64,000 nucleotides of DNA from Metopolophium dirhodum (GCF_019925205.1 NC_083561.1:1983217-2047216); one strand, 5' to 3'. Numbered from the stretch's first letter, positions 13,699 through 25,761 are shown. Numbers and translations are program-made. Notes: a model not told the origin generated them from the sequence alone.

Positions 13699-14284
13699 CT
13701 ATGATATTATAAAGTACTTGATTATTTTCATTTGTAATAATTTGTTCTTTTTACATTTTTCACTTAACTAGTGTTTTACATACTTTTTATGAAAAAGTTG
13801 CTTTATAATTTGTAATTTATTCTTTTGGTTGTTATCATTAACTTACTATCTTCTTTATTTAAATTATTTTTTCACGTTAATAACATTTAATTTGTTATAA
13901 AAACATAATACGACTAATTTATATTGTTATTTAACATAGTATGCTAATATTATAACCTTTCTTAAGGTTTTGTAAAAATTTACTATTTTTACCGAACAAT
14001 TTATTATGTTTATTAATTACTTTATATGAAATTTATCATTTGTTTACTCTTTTATTCGATAAAATTGTATAAATTATATTTTAATATAAGTAGTGTAATA
14101 AACATCTTGTAGAGTTCATAATACAGTTTTGATTCAATAATGCATTTATTTCCTTAATTTTAGGGTTTAGCACCAAGCACCTATCATTGATTATAAAGAG
14201 ATTTGGACTTCAAGAAATTAAACAATTTTGTATTTGCATTACTTAAATTACTTTAGTGTGAAATTACAATATAAAAAAGAGGGT
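13699..14284. other. ENOX 3' UTR and flank
   Basis: AT-rich, non-coding sequence after the ENOX stop at 13696-13698. It probably includes the 3' UTR up to the AATAAA at 14097, and no other feature is visible. Confidence 0.5.
14097..14102 (+). terminator. likely ENOX poly(A) signal
   Basis: A canonical AATAAA about 400 bp after the ENOX stop codon, followed by a GT/T-rich stretch. Several A-rich alternatives exist upstream. Confidence 0.4.
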
Positions 14285-14830
14285 AAGTGGGTGTTGTGGT
14301 CGCTCTGCTGTACAGTAGGTTATAAGTGGGTCACTGTAATGGTGTTAAATTGAAATTCAATGATATAAAATTGTTGTATAACCAAAACAATTCTGAGCGA
14401 AGACAGTCTGTCAATCTTTAGGCTATGATATTATTAAGTAGGTATATTTGATGAATGATGATATTATTGTGATTAAACTACCTAATTTAGGGCTACATTC
14501 AAAGCTACAAATTACAACAGTTGTTAAATTCATTTTTGCCAAAAAAATTACATTTAAAAATGTCATTGTGAGTATAAAATATAATAATATAGTCTAAAAA
14601 TACCATATACCCACAAATAATATTTTAAAATTACAACAAAATAACTAAAATTGTAATCCATCGTTTTAATATGTTATTTTATATAAATTTTACCTTAAAA
14701 TGATAAAATAAACATTTGATGAAAATTTCAATTACTAACGGTTAATAATTTATGAATAACGACAAAATAAGAAAATCGTTGTATGAGAATTGTTAATTTA
14801 CGGATGATTTTTTTTTCTATTTGATTTAGC
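14285..14830 (+). repeat. R1 repeat, left-end portion
   Basis: This copy begins near TCGCTCTGCTGTACAGTAGG, followed by AGTGGGTCACTGTAATGG and TTCTGAGCGAAGACAG. The same blocks recur near 42,800, 57,430, 58,020, 59,580 and (reversed) 62,230. The matching right end lies at 16,783-17,025, so this copy may be split by the insertions in between. Confidence 0.75.
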
Positions 14831-15214
14831 TTTTACTTATTAGTAATAAGTACTAATAACTATGAATAACCATGACAGCTAAACCATATTATATAAACAA
14901 TATGCATTTTTAATCTCTACTGTAAAATAAATTATTATTGTGTACAAAAATCAATGTAGTACACATTGTGAAATGTACAATTCCAGACTTACTGATTTGT
15001 AACATATTATATTATGTTATAACTTAAAAAACTTGTAAAGTTAAATGGCTCTGAGTACGGCGCTGTCTTAACTGGTAATTCATTAATTGGTATTAGGTAC
15101 CTATAAACTATATATTTAAACTACATATTTGAAGAAAAAAAAAGCATATTACTAAAGCATATCTTACTAGCTAGGTATATTAGTAGCTACTATAGTTTAA
15201 GGATTATTAAGAGA

Positions 15215-15800
15215 ATATTTTTGGATTTTTTAGAGCATATTTTTTTTATTTTGAGGATTTTGGATTGGAACACTTGGATTTTTTGAATGTTCGATTTTTT
15301 GACAGTGCCCCAGACCTGTATACCATATAACCATATTGGTTTAAGGAGGAGATTATATATGTGAATTTTGGTTCGGAGAGATAGTTTTGAGAACTTACCA
15401 AGGATGGGTCTGAGAGAGTAGAGTCGTTTGTTTAATTTTATTTTTGTTGCATGAATGTGTTTAGCCCACGTTAGACGTTTGTCGAAAACAAGACCTACAA
15501 TTATAATATAAGACCTATAGATATTTTGCTATATCGGAGTTTGCAGGTATAGGTTTGTTGTTTATTTGCATTGGGATTTAAAGGAGGTTGACTGTGGCGT
15601 AGAGCAAAGGTAGTGTGTACAGATTTACTTTCGTTTATTTTGACACGCCAATGAGAGTACCAGTATGATAGATGTCATTTAGGTGGTTTTGGAAAGAGGT
15701 TTTGGAAAAAGTCCGGGTCGGTGTGAGAGGTGAATATAACTTTGTCGTCGGCATATTCGGCAATTTGAGTATTCGGATTGATGGGCTGATCTGCCGAGTA
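15215..15800 (-). pseudogene. LINE (Jockey-like) reverse transcriptase fragment
   Basis: Conceptual translation of the minus strand, with frameshifts and stops, shows the reverse-transcriptase active-site motif EYADD (near 15,745-15,760). After it come a WYSHWRVKINESKS-type stretch and a C-terminal part resembling KLSLRTKIHIYNLLLKPIW and YGIQVWGT, typical of non-LTR elements of the Jockey group. In non-LTR elements this enzyme copies element RNA at a nicked target. Only the C-terminal half remains, so it is dead. It lies inside the split R1 repeat. Confidence 0.75.
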
Positions 15801-15843
15801 TTTTAGAGCATATTAGAATTATATTTTAAATTTAATAATAATA

Positions 15844-15972
15844 GACGCAAACAGGGGGGGGAGGCTTTAGGGACCAAGCCCCCAAACATTTCCTAAATGT
15901 TGTTTTAAGCTTATTCAATATAATAAAAGTAAGGCTTTAGCCCCCCCCCCTCCCAAATACTATTTGCGCTTA
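15844..15972. mobile_element. small G/C-run fold-back MITE
   Basis: About 130 bp. The left arm has GCAAACAGGGGGGG then AGGCTTTAG; the right arm has AAGGCTTTAG, ten C, and CTATTTGCGC. The arms are imperfect inverted repeats. No ORF and no clear target duplication. Confidence 0.5.
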
Positions 15973-16121
15973 TGCGAGTATTAATCCATAATTTACTTAT
16001 AATTTATTAATTGTTGCATTATTCAATTATTGTTATAAATATTGAAAAACATGAAGAATATGAAAACATTTTTGTTTGTTAGGTAATCAATTTAAATGAT
16101 ATAATTTTTCCCACTACTATC

Positions 16122-16241
16122 GCCAACGACCATACCACGTTGAATACACCAGTTCTCGTCCGATCACTGAAGTTAAGCAACGTCGGGCGTAGTTAGTACT
16201 TGGATGGGTGACCGCTTGGGAACACTACGTGCAGTTGGCAC
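16122..16241 (+). rRNA. 5S rRNA: 5S ribosomal RNA, solitary copy
   Basis: The 120 bases match the conserved insect 5S pattern as known. They start GCCAACGACCATACCACG, contain GTCCGATCACTGAAGTTAAG and GTTAGTACTTGGATGGGTGA, then CCGCTTGGGAACAC, and end GTTGGC, which pairs with the first bases. The internal pol III control region looks intact. A T5 tract directly follows (16242-16246) as a pol III terminator. In most animals 5S genes are in arrays; this copy stands alone inside repeats. It could be an active dispersed gene or a recent pseudogene. Confidence 0.92.
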
Positions 16242-16246
16242 TTTTT
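16242..16246 (+). terminator. pol III T5 terminator of 5S gene
   Basis: TTTTT immediately after the 5S 3' end, followed by a second T tract a few bases on. Confidence 0.75.
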
Positions 16247-16782
16247 GCTTTTTTAATAAAATTTACTTGTGAAATCTGGCGATTTAAATTTTATACAAAT
16301 GATTATTTTGATGTCGAATTAATTCATGGACACTTTTTCGATCGACAAATATAAGCAAATATCACAATTTTATAGATCGACAAGTGAGATTTTGAAGAAA
16401 AAGTGTATTATCAAATTGACTGGTAATAATCACACTTAACTTTATTATTATACACATGCGACTGTTTACAACGCCAAACCAAACCGTATTGTCACTGTAC
16501 TCGGCACAATACTAAAAAGTGGCCTTTGTCACATTTAATTACTTATATCATTTTTCGAATAAGTCCCCAAGATTGTAAAATGGAGATATTCGTCATGCCG
16601 TACAATGGCCATTCGTTTTACGTTCATACATTTCGTATATTTCAATAATCGATGCCATTTTAAATAAAATGTATAAGCTGAACAAAAACAATACTTCTTT
16701 CACCAATTAAGTAATGGATCGTAATGAGTAATGACGATTACGTAGTTTGCTATGGGACAATGTAATACTCTTATTTCAAAAA

Positions 16783-17025
16783 CCAAAATCGATTTTACGT
16801 AAACATTCCCGGTTTTCTTTATTTTTTTTTTTGTTTTTACCGGCGCTTGCTGTGAATTTTCAATTTCGGCCTCTCGAGAATGCACTGACTAGATTCGCTT
16901 TCCCATTGAACAAGATACTGTTGAAGAAAATCGAAGCAGTTTTAACGCCACAAACAGTGATGACACACAAAAATAAAAACAAACACACACCATTGTAAAA
17001 TCAATACATTCATTGATTAAAATCT
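16783..17025 (+). repeat. R1 repeat, right-end portion
   Basis: It contains the R1 right-end blocks: a CCGGTTTTC/TTTTTGTTTTT stretch, ACTAGATTCGCTTTCCCATT, AAGATACTGTTGAAGAAAAT, and CATTGTAAAATCAATACATT followed by AATCTAAAA. It is somewhat diverged at the very end (ATTGATTAAAATCTAAAA in place of the usual CGCTTCGCTCAGAATCTAAAA). Confidence 0.7.
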
Positions 17026-17596
17026 AAAATTAAGGAAAACGGGAATTTTAAACAAAACCAATTTTTGATTAAATAGATTTGGTTTTTTCGTATAACTCAT
17101 TAGCAATCAATAATCGTAGGGCCTGGACACTTGAAATTTTCACCAAATGTTGGTACCTATTATAGTATAATTCTATACAGGATAAAAATATATATTGACA
17201 TTTTTTGAGATATATATAATATATTTTTTGTCACGCCTGCACCGAAAGTTTGGTTTTCGATAGCGGTTAAAGCGTTGGAAAGCGTCCTTTTTCCATCCAG
17301 CCGGCGGTAAAGTGGGAATCCCCAAAAGTGCTGCGCGCACATTTCACGCACGTATGCCTGAACAAACGACAGATATATAAAAATTTGTATATATCTGTGG
17401 AAATTGCATAGACGTCCAGCATAGACCTATTAAGAAGCCATTGCGGCATGCCATAGATAATAAAGATATCTTTATTATCTATGGGCATTGTGATATTTTG
17501 TACTCCATGATTAAATTTATAAAATCATTAATTGATAACATAGTTATCACTTATCGTTAGGACTGTAGACCACGTGAATTTAGCCTTTAGACTTTA
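17026..17596. other. unassigned stretch with GC-richer segment
   Basis: No recognised gene. The segment 17,225-17,345 is clearly more GC-rich than its surroundings and is open on the minus strand in two overlapping frames, but neither protein was recognised. It may be a captured fragment or part of an unknown repeat. A 34-bp palindrome at 17,451-17,484 is listed separately. Confidence 0.4.
17451..17484. repeat. 34-bp perfect palindrome
   Basis: Two 17-base arms (CCATAGATAATAAAGAT and its complement) meet with no spacer at a GATATC centre. Such a perfect, spacer-free palindrome can extrude as a cruciform. No larger element was found around it. Confidence 0.85.
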
Positions 17597-17604
17597 GAGT
17601 TTAG

Positions 17605-19113
17605 TAGGGTTGCCATACGTCCCGGAAAACCGGGACTGTCACCGGTTTTTGACTTTGTGTCCCGGTGTCCCGAAAACATTTTTCGGGACGTCTATATGTC
17701 CCGGTTTTAGGAAAAAATTAAAATTGTTTAATTTCTACAATTTTATTTTTAAAAATAATAATTGAAATCGAGAGTCAACATGTTAATGTTAAAGATAACG
17801 AATAATTGATAAATCCATAGGCTAAATATAAAATAATAATACCGTAATATTCGAGAACAACAAACAAGTCATGTGCGCTGTGCACTATGCTGCAGTTTAC
17901 ATGTTTTATTTTTATATTTTATCGTCTTATCGATAATCGATATAGCCATACGGGTGATACAGAGACAGACTAATGACTTTTACATCAGTAGAACGTAGGT
18001 CGTAGTCACTAGTCACTCGTAGACCGTAGCCTAGATTGTTCGTATTTATTATTTTATTCGTTATTATGGCACCAAAAAGAAAATGTCACTTTCGTGATGA
18101 GTTTTCCGTTACTTGGAGTTTTATAAAAAAAGGTAGAAATGAATTTGAAGCATATTGCACTTTTTGCAAAAGCTATCTTCAAGTTGAGAAATGTTGAGAA
18201 AAGAAGAAATATCTGATCAAGTAAAACATACATTTTATGAAGAAGTTGATGAGTTTTACAATACAGCAATTACGTATTTAACCAAATGGTCGGTCTCAAC
18301 AAATCACTTTCATGTTTTTGACTGGATGTCTTTATTGGAGCCGATAGCATGGCGTGACGTAGAAGAAACAATAATTTATTTATCTGATAAAAACATACAG
18401 TTAGATGATTCTTTATTGTTTGATCAGCTAACATACTTAAAAAAAAAAATCGAAGAATTCAAAAACAGTATATTAGATTGGGATAATAAAATTGCTAGTG
18501 AAAAATGGCAATGTTTTTTTAGTGTGTCAATACACGATGAACAACACTCAGAACTTTTAAAAATTGCTCAGTATGTTTTTGCAATACCAGCCCACAATGC
18601 TAACGTCGAACGTGTATTTTCTTTAATGGAAATACAATGGACTGACGAACGAAATCGTCTTCAGCTTGATACCGTGGAAAGTATTATAATGTGCAAGTAC
18701 AATTATAAAAAGACTTGTTCCGAATTTTACGAGTATGTTAAAACACAGCCATCTTTACTTACATCGGTTAAATCATCTAAGAAATATGAATGGTACAAAG
18801 AAAATGAGACAGAAGAGCCCAGCCACCCCGGCCCAAGTACAAGTAAATAAATAAAAAATGTTGTTATTTTATAATTATAGTATATTAATTTCATATTGTT
18901 AAATATTATAAAACAATAAATTTTAAAAAAAATTTTACATTGTCAATTTGTTATAGTAATAAAGTGTATAAGTTATAACACTATAACCTATTGTAGTATT
19001 GTGTCGTTATTTAATACATATCCAATGGCGAATATAGTTCAATAATATTTCTAAATTTATTTACTATTTTTCTGTCTGTCCCGGTTTTACTTGATGAAAT
19101 TATGGCAACCCTA
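17605..19113 (+). mobile_element. internally deleted hAT transposon upstream of NOP53
   Basis: Perfect 13-bp TIRs (TAGGGTTGCCATA, 17605-17617 and 19101-19113) are flanked by a perfect 8-bp duplication, GAGTTTAG (17597-17604 and 19114-19121), as expected for hAT. GTCCCGG-type motifs cluster just inside both ends and are candidate transposase-binding sites. The transposase has lost its catalytic middle. The perfect TIRs and TSD suggest a fairly young insertion. It ends 125 bp upstream of the NOP53 ATG. Confidence 0.93.
18066..18850 (+). pseudogene. hAT transposase remnant: BED-like finger joined to dimerization domain
   Basis: An ORF from 18066 encodes 43 residues with a BED-type start (WSFIKKG...YCTFCKSYL, one CxxC) and stops after VEKC. 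A second, overlapping frame (18191-18850, 219 codons) carries the C-terminal hAT dimerization region (FAIPAHNANVERVFSLM). The histidines of the finger, the first two catalytic acidic residues and the central insertion domain are missing. It therefore cannot catalyse transposition, though it could make a DNA-binding or dimerizing fragment if expressed. The deletion junction lies near 18,190. Confidence 0.85.
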
Positions 19114-19238
19114 GAGTTTAGGATTGTATTCTCTATTTCTCGTGTTCGTAGTCATAGATAAAAGAATAGTAGTTTGTATTATAGTTTCATAATTTACTCA
19201 TTATAGTTATTGTGCTTCATTTGACGATTATATAAACA

Positions 19239-22200
19239 ATGAAAACAAAAAAAAGAGGAGGAAGAAGGTTGAAACGAGATTGGCGAAGGAAAATTGACGT
19301 AACTGATGTTGACACGTATCTAGAGGGGAAAAGACTCCAGGAACGAATAGGGTATGTAAGACCCAAGGGCGGAGGACCTTAGACCAATATATTATAGGTA
19401 TTATTGAAATGATATAATACAAATTCTTCATAAAATATCATTATTTATTTTATTTTTATCATAAAGAGATCCATTCAGCAAAAAAAAAGATGAAGAACTG
19501 TTTCATATTGATACAAGTGGAAAGAAACAAAAGTCTAAGAAAAAATCCTTAAATGCACCTTTGAAATGCCTATCGAGCTTACAATCAACATCTGCTATTC
19601 CACCACTTGCTAAAAGGTAAACTTGAAATGACTACAATATAGATTCTAGATTATTATGTCTCAAACTGTTCACTTTAGAATATTTAAAAATGTCCTCGTA
19701 TTGAAATTAATTTAAATATCTATGTCTGTAGTTAAATTTGTCTTATTAAATATGTGATTTAATTGTATTTGTAAATTATAATACACTACAGTTCTACACT
19801 TAATGAAGAAAAAGTAAATTAGAAATGTATCTAAACTAAAATCATTTTTAATTAAACCAGGGCATGAAAATGCTTATGAAAAATCGGGTTATCGGTTTAG
19901 AAGCGGTTTTAATTCTTTAAGATTACCGGTAACGTTTTTTTCCACAAATGTTGTTTCGGAACATTTTAGTTTTAACTTTAATTTACACAAGACAAGTATC
20001 CACCTTATTAAACTGTTCAGGGCAAGCTAAATTAAATAATAAATACCTATATCAAATATTATTTGAGGCTATGGATAAATATAAATTAAATTACCCAAAA
20101 GTTATGGTTGAGCCACAACCATTGATTAAAAATAGTTCATGGAAAAGTGTTAAACAACATCAATTATAATATAATAACTAATAACTACTAATTATTAATT
20201 AGTTATGTTTTCAAAATATGGCTTGGTAAAATAGTAAATACTAAAATTGCAAAATTAATACAAATATCTTATTTGTATTTGTAAAACCTTTAACTAACAA
20301 ATGTTAAATAGATCTAAGCAACTTGTATACTATCTTTAATCGTACTTATCATCTTGTAAATAAAATTATTAATCAAAAAAATAGAAAACTATATCCAAAA
20401 ATTGAAAAAAAAAAATTAAAAATTAATACCTATAGGTAAAATAACATTAACTTTTTTGATATTTCCGGTTATGTTGAATAGACCAGTTTCAACAAAAAAA
20501 GGTTACCGCTACACGTTATTCATTAATTAATTTTGCAGTTACCGATAATTGTTAATCGCTTCTCAAAATCGAAACTTATAAACCGGGAAGCCGTTACCAG
20601 ACCTTAACTTAGGCATGGTAACTGGTTACCGATTTCTCATCGATTAATCATTATTATAGGTGGTATACATACAATTTGCTTATTTTTAATTGGAAGAAAA
20701 ATTTTTATTAATTACTCAAATGTTGGAATGAAAATATCTAATTTAAAATTGTTTTATATGTTTAATTTTTAGAAGTGTAAAAAAATACAAAAAGAATAAT
20801 AAAAAGGATGATGATTTTGACAAAAACATTAAACCTCTCAAGAAAGGAGGTATTGTTAAGAAAAAAGAGGTGAAGGAATTAAATAAAATTCTAAAGGCTA
20901 AAGTTAAAACATTGGAACTAAAAGAAAACTCAACTAAAGATCTCTTTGACAAGGATTTATGGACAAGTTATAGAGGTATGCATATTATATAATATAAACT
21001 TCATTCTTTAAAATTGATAAAATACATACTTAAAATGTAAATATATTATATTGGTTATTTCTGATCATTGATTATTTTGTACTTTTGTTTTTAAATAGAA
21101 CCAGGACAAAGAAAAGATAAACTCATAAAAAATGTTATTAAATGGTTGCCAAGTGAAGTATTAAATCATAATGCTAAAATCCTTCCGAAATTAAGTAATA
21201 AAAAAATGTCGCATCCGAGCCAAACCACATGCAAAGCTGAAGATATGAAATGTCCACACCCGGGTCTTTCATACAATCCCACAATCGAAGATCATGTTTC
21301 ATTATTGGCTAATATTGCTGAAAAAGAAATGGAGTTGATAAAGCATGAAGCTCATATGAATAGAGTTACACAAAAATTATTCAAACAAGTTTCTAAAGAT
21401 AAACATGAAGTAAATTTAATATATGAAATGAAAGCTATAATATTTAAATAGTATGATTGTACTAAATTGTTGAATTTTTAGCAAATGATAATTGAAGAAT
21501 TAACTGAAGGTCTGCCTGGCTTTACGGATGATACAGTTAAAGAAGTAAACGAAGACACTTCTGAGTTTAAAGCCATTAACCCACCCACTACAAGAGATAA
21601 TCAAAAGACCATTAAAAAACGTAAGACCCAGAGACGATTGCGTAATGAAGAAAGACAACGTATGAATGCTAAAATTGAAAAAAAGAAAGTTTCAGATCTT
21701 TATAGGTAAGTAGATTCTTTAATAATTAATTTGTTGAATAATATTTATTTACTACATTAACTACTTTTATTTTTAGATTACGTTATATTAGAGAAGAACT
21801 GGATGAATTGGAAAATGTAACAAACAAAAAAAAACTTAAAAGATTACAAAAGAGACAAATAAATAACATTAGCACCAGGCGTCTAGGAACCAACAAGTTT
21901 ACTGAGTCATTAGATGCTTTTGCATTACCAAAAGATTTAAAAGGTACGCTAAGAGAAACTGAACCACAAGGAAATATATTCAAAGATTGTTTTGAAAGTT
22001 TACAAAAGCGGAATATATTATCTGTTGGGAAAAAACAACTTAAGTAAGTTGACAAATAAATTTAGTATTTTAAATTAATATTTATGTAGAGTTGCATAAA
22101 TTATTGATTAATTGATTTAATACTTCACTAAAATTTAATGTACCAATCATATTTAAGGGCCATTAGCTCTATATTGATTCATTAAATCTTAGTGATTGTT

Positions 22201-22342
22201 GATGGCATTAGAAAATAAGTTACCTTTTGTTTATACTTGATATGATTATTTTTTTTTTAGGATTCATAAGAAAAAAGTGCAAGCATTTATGGATCCTGCT
22301 TTTAAAGTAACACCAGACATGTTAGCCAAGTATAGTGTATAA
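19239..22342 (+). CDS. NOP53: NOP53 ribosome biogenesis factor (GLTSCR2/PICT1 homologue), 7 exons
   Basis: Exons: 19239-19351, 19467-19616, 20773-20975, 21099-21409, 21482-21705, 21777-22043, 22261-22342. Phases close to 449 aa; the human protein is close to 480. Family landmarks: a basic N-terminus with WRRKIDVTDVDTYLE and RLQERIG; a FHIDTSG-like motif in exon 2; a lysine-rich middle; NPTIEDH in exon 4; and a C-terminal block with RRLGTNKF, LRETEPQGNIFKD and FESLQKRNIL. NOP53 is a nucleolar protein that binds pre-60S particles and, in yeast, recruits the exosome helicase Mtr4 for 7S pre-rRNA trimming. The ATG is the first in frame and opens the KTKKRGGRRLKR basic stretch. An hAT element sits just upstream, and intron 2 carries another repeat. 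Confidence 0.93.
19858..20600. mobile_element. probable non-autonomous element in NOP53 intron 2
   Basis: The left part (AAAAATCGGGTTATCGG, AGAAGCGGTTTTAA, ACCGGTAACG) and the right part (AGTTACCGATAATTG, TTAATCGCTTCTCAAAATCG, CCGGGAAGCCGTTACC) are imperfect inverted relatives. A 73-codon ORF at 19948-20169 was not recognised. The limits are approximate and no target duplication was found. Confidence 0.45.
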
Positions 22343-22469
22343 TTTGATGATTGATTATTGGTGAAGAAATAATAACATAATTTTGGTTACATAATTCATT
22401 ATTATATTGAAAGTTAAAACCTTACTTTCATAAGTTTTATATTTAAATAATATTTAGATTATAACTACT

Positions 22470-22475
22470 AATAAA
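22470..22475 (+). terminator. likely NOP53 poly(A) signal
   Basis: AATAAA about 130 bp after the NOP53 stop, followed by T- and GT-rich sequence. Confidence 0.5.
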
Positions 22476-25302
22476 GGTTTTTAAAATATTATTGACTTTT
22501 ATTTTAAGTACAGTATTTGTTTTTTTATTCCACACAAATTAGGCATAAAAGTGTTTGTTTGGATTAAGCAATGTTTATTCAGTCCTAAGAATTTCGTCTG
22601 GATTAAACGGTTACTACTGTATGTCTGTATAATATATATTATACATGTGTATGTTTTACCTAACTTTTGAAGTTAAAATATATGAATTTAGACTATTGAT
22701 GATATAAAATTATGCAAAAGATTGGAAAAATAGTACATATTGTAATACTAGTACTTTTTCCAAAGTTTGTTTGAATTATATGCATGCGTTATGAACTAAT
22801 TATCATTCAAGATTCAACTAAAAATATGCAAAATATAAAGATGTTAAAAAATATTTGTTTATTAAACTGAAACAAGTCTAAAAATATATTAAATTAAAAT
22901 ATAATAATTTACTAAAATAATTTAACTGTACTTTGAACTTGTAAAACTTGGTTCATTGCATTGCACGTTATATTTTGTGTAGCATTAAATAACCTACCTT
23001 TGTTATCAAATTTAAAATGCTTCAAAACTACCTAATATTTATAATTTTGTTTATGTATTGGGGAAACTGATTTCATACTATTTATGAGTTTTCCAAAAAA
23101 TTACTATTAGCTAGATCTACAAAGCACAATAATTTTAAACAGTACAACTAAGACACTAAGTAATAACACATTGTGAAATTCACAAAAATCACTTATAACT
23201 GAGGTTCCCAAACTTTAAAGTATGACCCATTATGGAAAATGTTAAAATTTTGGTGACCCACAACATCATACCAACTAGTTATATTTTATTTGCTTCATTG
23301 TTGATCGGTATTTTTGCGATACATTTTAATCTGGCAGCGTTGTGGTAATACATCTACTGGTATACGTCTTGTAATCGTCGCAGATAACGATCAATGATCT
23401 AGTTTTTTTTTTTCATTTATTGAATTTTTCAATTTCTTATTTTGTTAAACTTTTATATTTTAATGACTGATAATCCAAGAAATTAAGGTTATTAGTAATT
23501 ATCTACTTATTTGAGACATTCGATTAAATTACCAGTTGACAGTTATTTATTTTAATTCATCACCAATAAGTTAAGTTACCTGCCTACTTAATAATTAATT
23601 TATGTAATAGGTACATTACATTTGAAAAAAAACGGTTTTTAAATTTATATTTTAAACTAAAAAAAAACAAACTTCTAACTAAGTAAGAAATTTGGTAAGT
23701 TTCAGAAACTATCAAATTAACTTATATTCTAACTTGGTTACTTTTTGCATTAAAGTGACTTAACTTTAACTAGTTATAAAAAGTGACAAACTTGCCTAGC
23801 TTTGTTATACTGTAACTCAAGGCGTATTGATGTAACTGATACACGTCTCATTTGAAATTCCTTAAAAGTACTTCGTAATATTGTTGTTCTACTTCCCTAG
23901 CTATGGCTTTTGATAAGACTTAAAGCTTTAAATGTCATTCACCCCTCTATACTCTAAATAGGTCAACCCACCTCGCATCAACCACCAGGTATGACAATAA
24001 TACGTCACACAATTTTGGACATGGTTATATTGTATACCATTCAACAAATTAACAAATCTATAATTAAAGAGTAGAGGCCACGATATGTATTAATATCATT
24101 AACTATTTCGTGTAGGTTCCGCGGCTGTAGATTAATATCCGTGACTTATAGGTACACAGCAAATTACCATGTTGACTATAGTTGATGGCTGTTGGGTTCT
24201 TTTTGGTTGTACTAACGTAATATAGTCTTCAACTTTCAAGAAAAGTAGCAGATACCAATATGTAGGGTATGAATAATATATCATTTGAATATTGAACTGT
24301 TGGCACGTTGCGCTTAAACAGGCGGCGTTTATCCTCGTAAACACATTTCTACGTCAAGACGTCGCGATGATTGTTATTTATATTTTAGTATAGACACCTC
24401 TATACTTATGTATTTCTAAGGTTAGGTATATAGATCACCCTTAGCGCCTTTTTTTTTAAATATATATAGTTTGACGCTTACACTATATTCGTGTAATGGT
24501 AAATCAATGAATCGATTAGCCTTCAAAATGCCAACTCACGTCAAATAAACAAAAAATAAGTTGTTCGCAGTAACATAGGCATAATATTATGCAGATATGC
24601 TGAACGAATGGGTAGGTATCTATAGTGAGATACCAACTTAGTAAAACTAAAATATAAATCAACTGTCAACGTCTGATGTGAAGAAGACATGCTAGTTATG
24701 AACTATAGGTATGCCTTTTTATATTCGTTTGTACCTATTTTGGTATATCTATGCAGACGGCAAAGTGTGATCGAACTAATTAATTACTTACTCAATAAAA
24801 TATAATAGTTAATAGGTACACCGACCTATCAAAAATGTTTATTTTTTGTCACGTGATTTATTGCAGTGTTCAAGGATGATAATTTCATCTGATGTTCTTA
24901 ATGCGCGCATTCGTATAAATATGATTTGTTTGATGGGACGACAACATTTTATCCATTAGGTAACTACCTCCTTAATATAGTTATTGCAACAGTGTTTAAG
25001 TTTAAGGGAATCTGTGGCGTACAGTTTTTAAGGTGTTCGAAATAGGCAATTTTCAAATTGCATGCATTTGGATTTTGTAAATGGGTGTGTGTGACTGTGT
25101 GTAAAAGAAATAGTGGAGCGCTCCCGCACGCACATGTACAAGTCACCAATCGGCGTTGCGAGCGTGAACGGTTACCAATTTATGCTCAATTTTATGTACG
25201 ATTTTTAAATTGTAAAATAACAATTTTAATTTTTTACAATTGTTTTGTTCCAACCTACCGATCGACCTAATAACGCGATAATATTTCAGAAAACTAATCT
25301 GA
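22476..25302. other. AT-rich intergenic DNA with an hAT-MITE-like fragment
   Basis: No gene is supported. Near 23,199-23,265 the sequence GAGGTTCCCAAACTTT and the following GACCCAT...GTGACCCACAAC resemble the end of a widespread hAT-type MITE, but no partner end was found. The segment 25,050-25,170 is somewhat GC-richer with no recognisable product. Confidence 0.45.
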
Positions 25303-25743
25303 ATTCGTTACAGTGGTGAATCAAGGGGGGTAGGGGCCTCTCCCCCCCCCCAGGGCCGTATTACCCAATAGGCACTATAGGCACTGTGCCTAGGGCCTAC
25401 GAACATTTTAGGGCCTACGAAAATGAAATTTTTGGTTACGATTTTTCTGTAATATTTTTTTTTAAAGTTAATTAACTATTTGTAGATGTTAGCACAACAA
25501 ATAAAATATTTTTTATAATATTTCTCGTATATTTATATTTAATGTTCGTTATCGTAATTCGTAATAATCACTTAATGAAATCAGATTGGATAAACCATAA
25601 ACCGATAAAATGCATACGGTATACGGGAAAACGACTGTGTATGATGAATGAAACGACGATTTCTGTTTAGAATATTTTTGGAAATAATACAAAAATAATA
25701 TCATTTACGTAATATAAATAATATTTATCGACCGCGGACTCAC

Positions 25744-25761
25744 CCACACACACACACACAC
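25744..25761. repeat. (CA)n microsatellite in hAT leader
   Basis: A short CA tract followed by CGCG inside the 5' region of the inner hAT element. Confidence 0.7.

Noticed and set aside
16122..16320. 5S-derived SINE
   Set aside because: A pol III terminator directly follows the 5S part, which would stop a longer SINE transcript, and no tail was seen.
17160..17488. Minus-strand ORFs of 63 and 73 codons as genes
   Set aside because: They overlap each other in different frames, match no family I recognise, and have no convincing splice partners.
19948..20169. 73-codon ORF in NOP53 intron 2
   Set aside because: It lies within a probable repeat in an intron, with no recognised domain; the flanking exons join cleanly without it.
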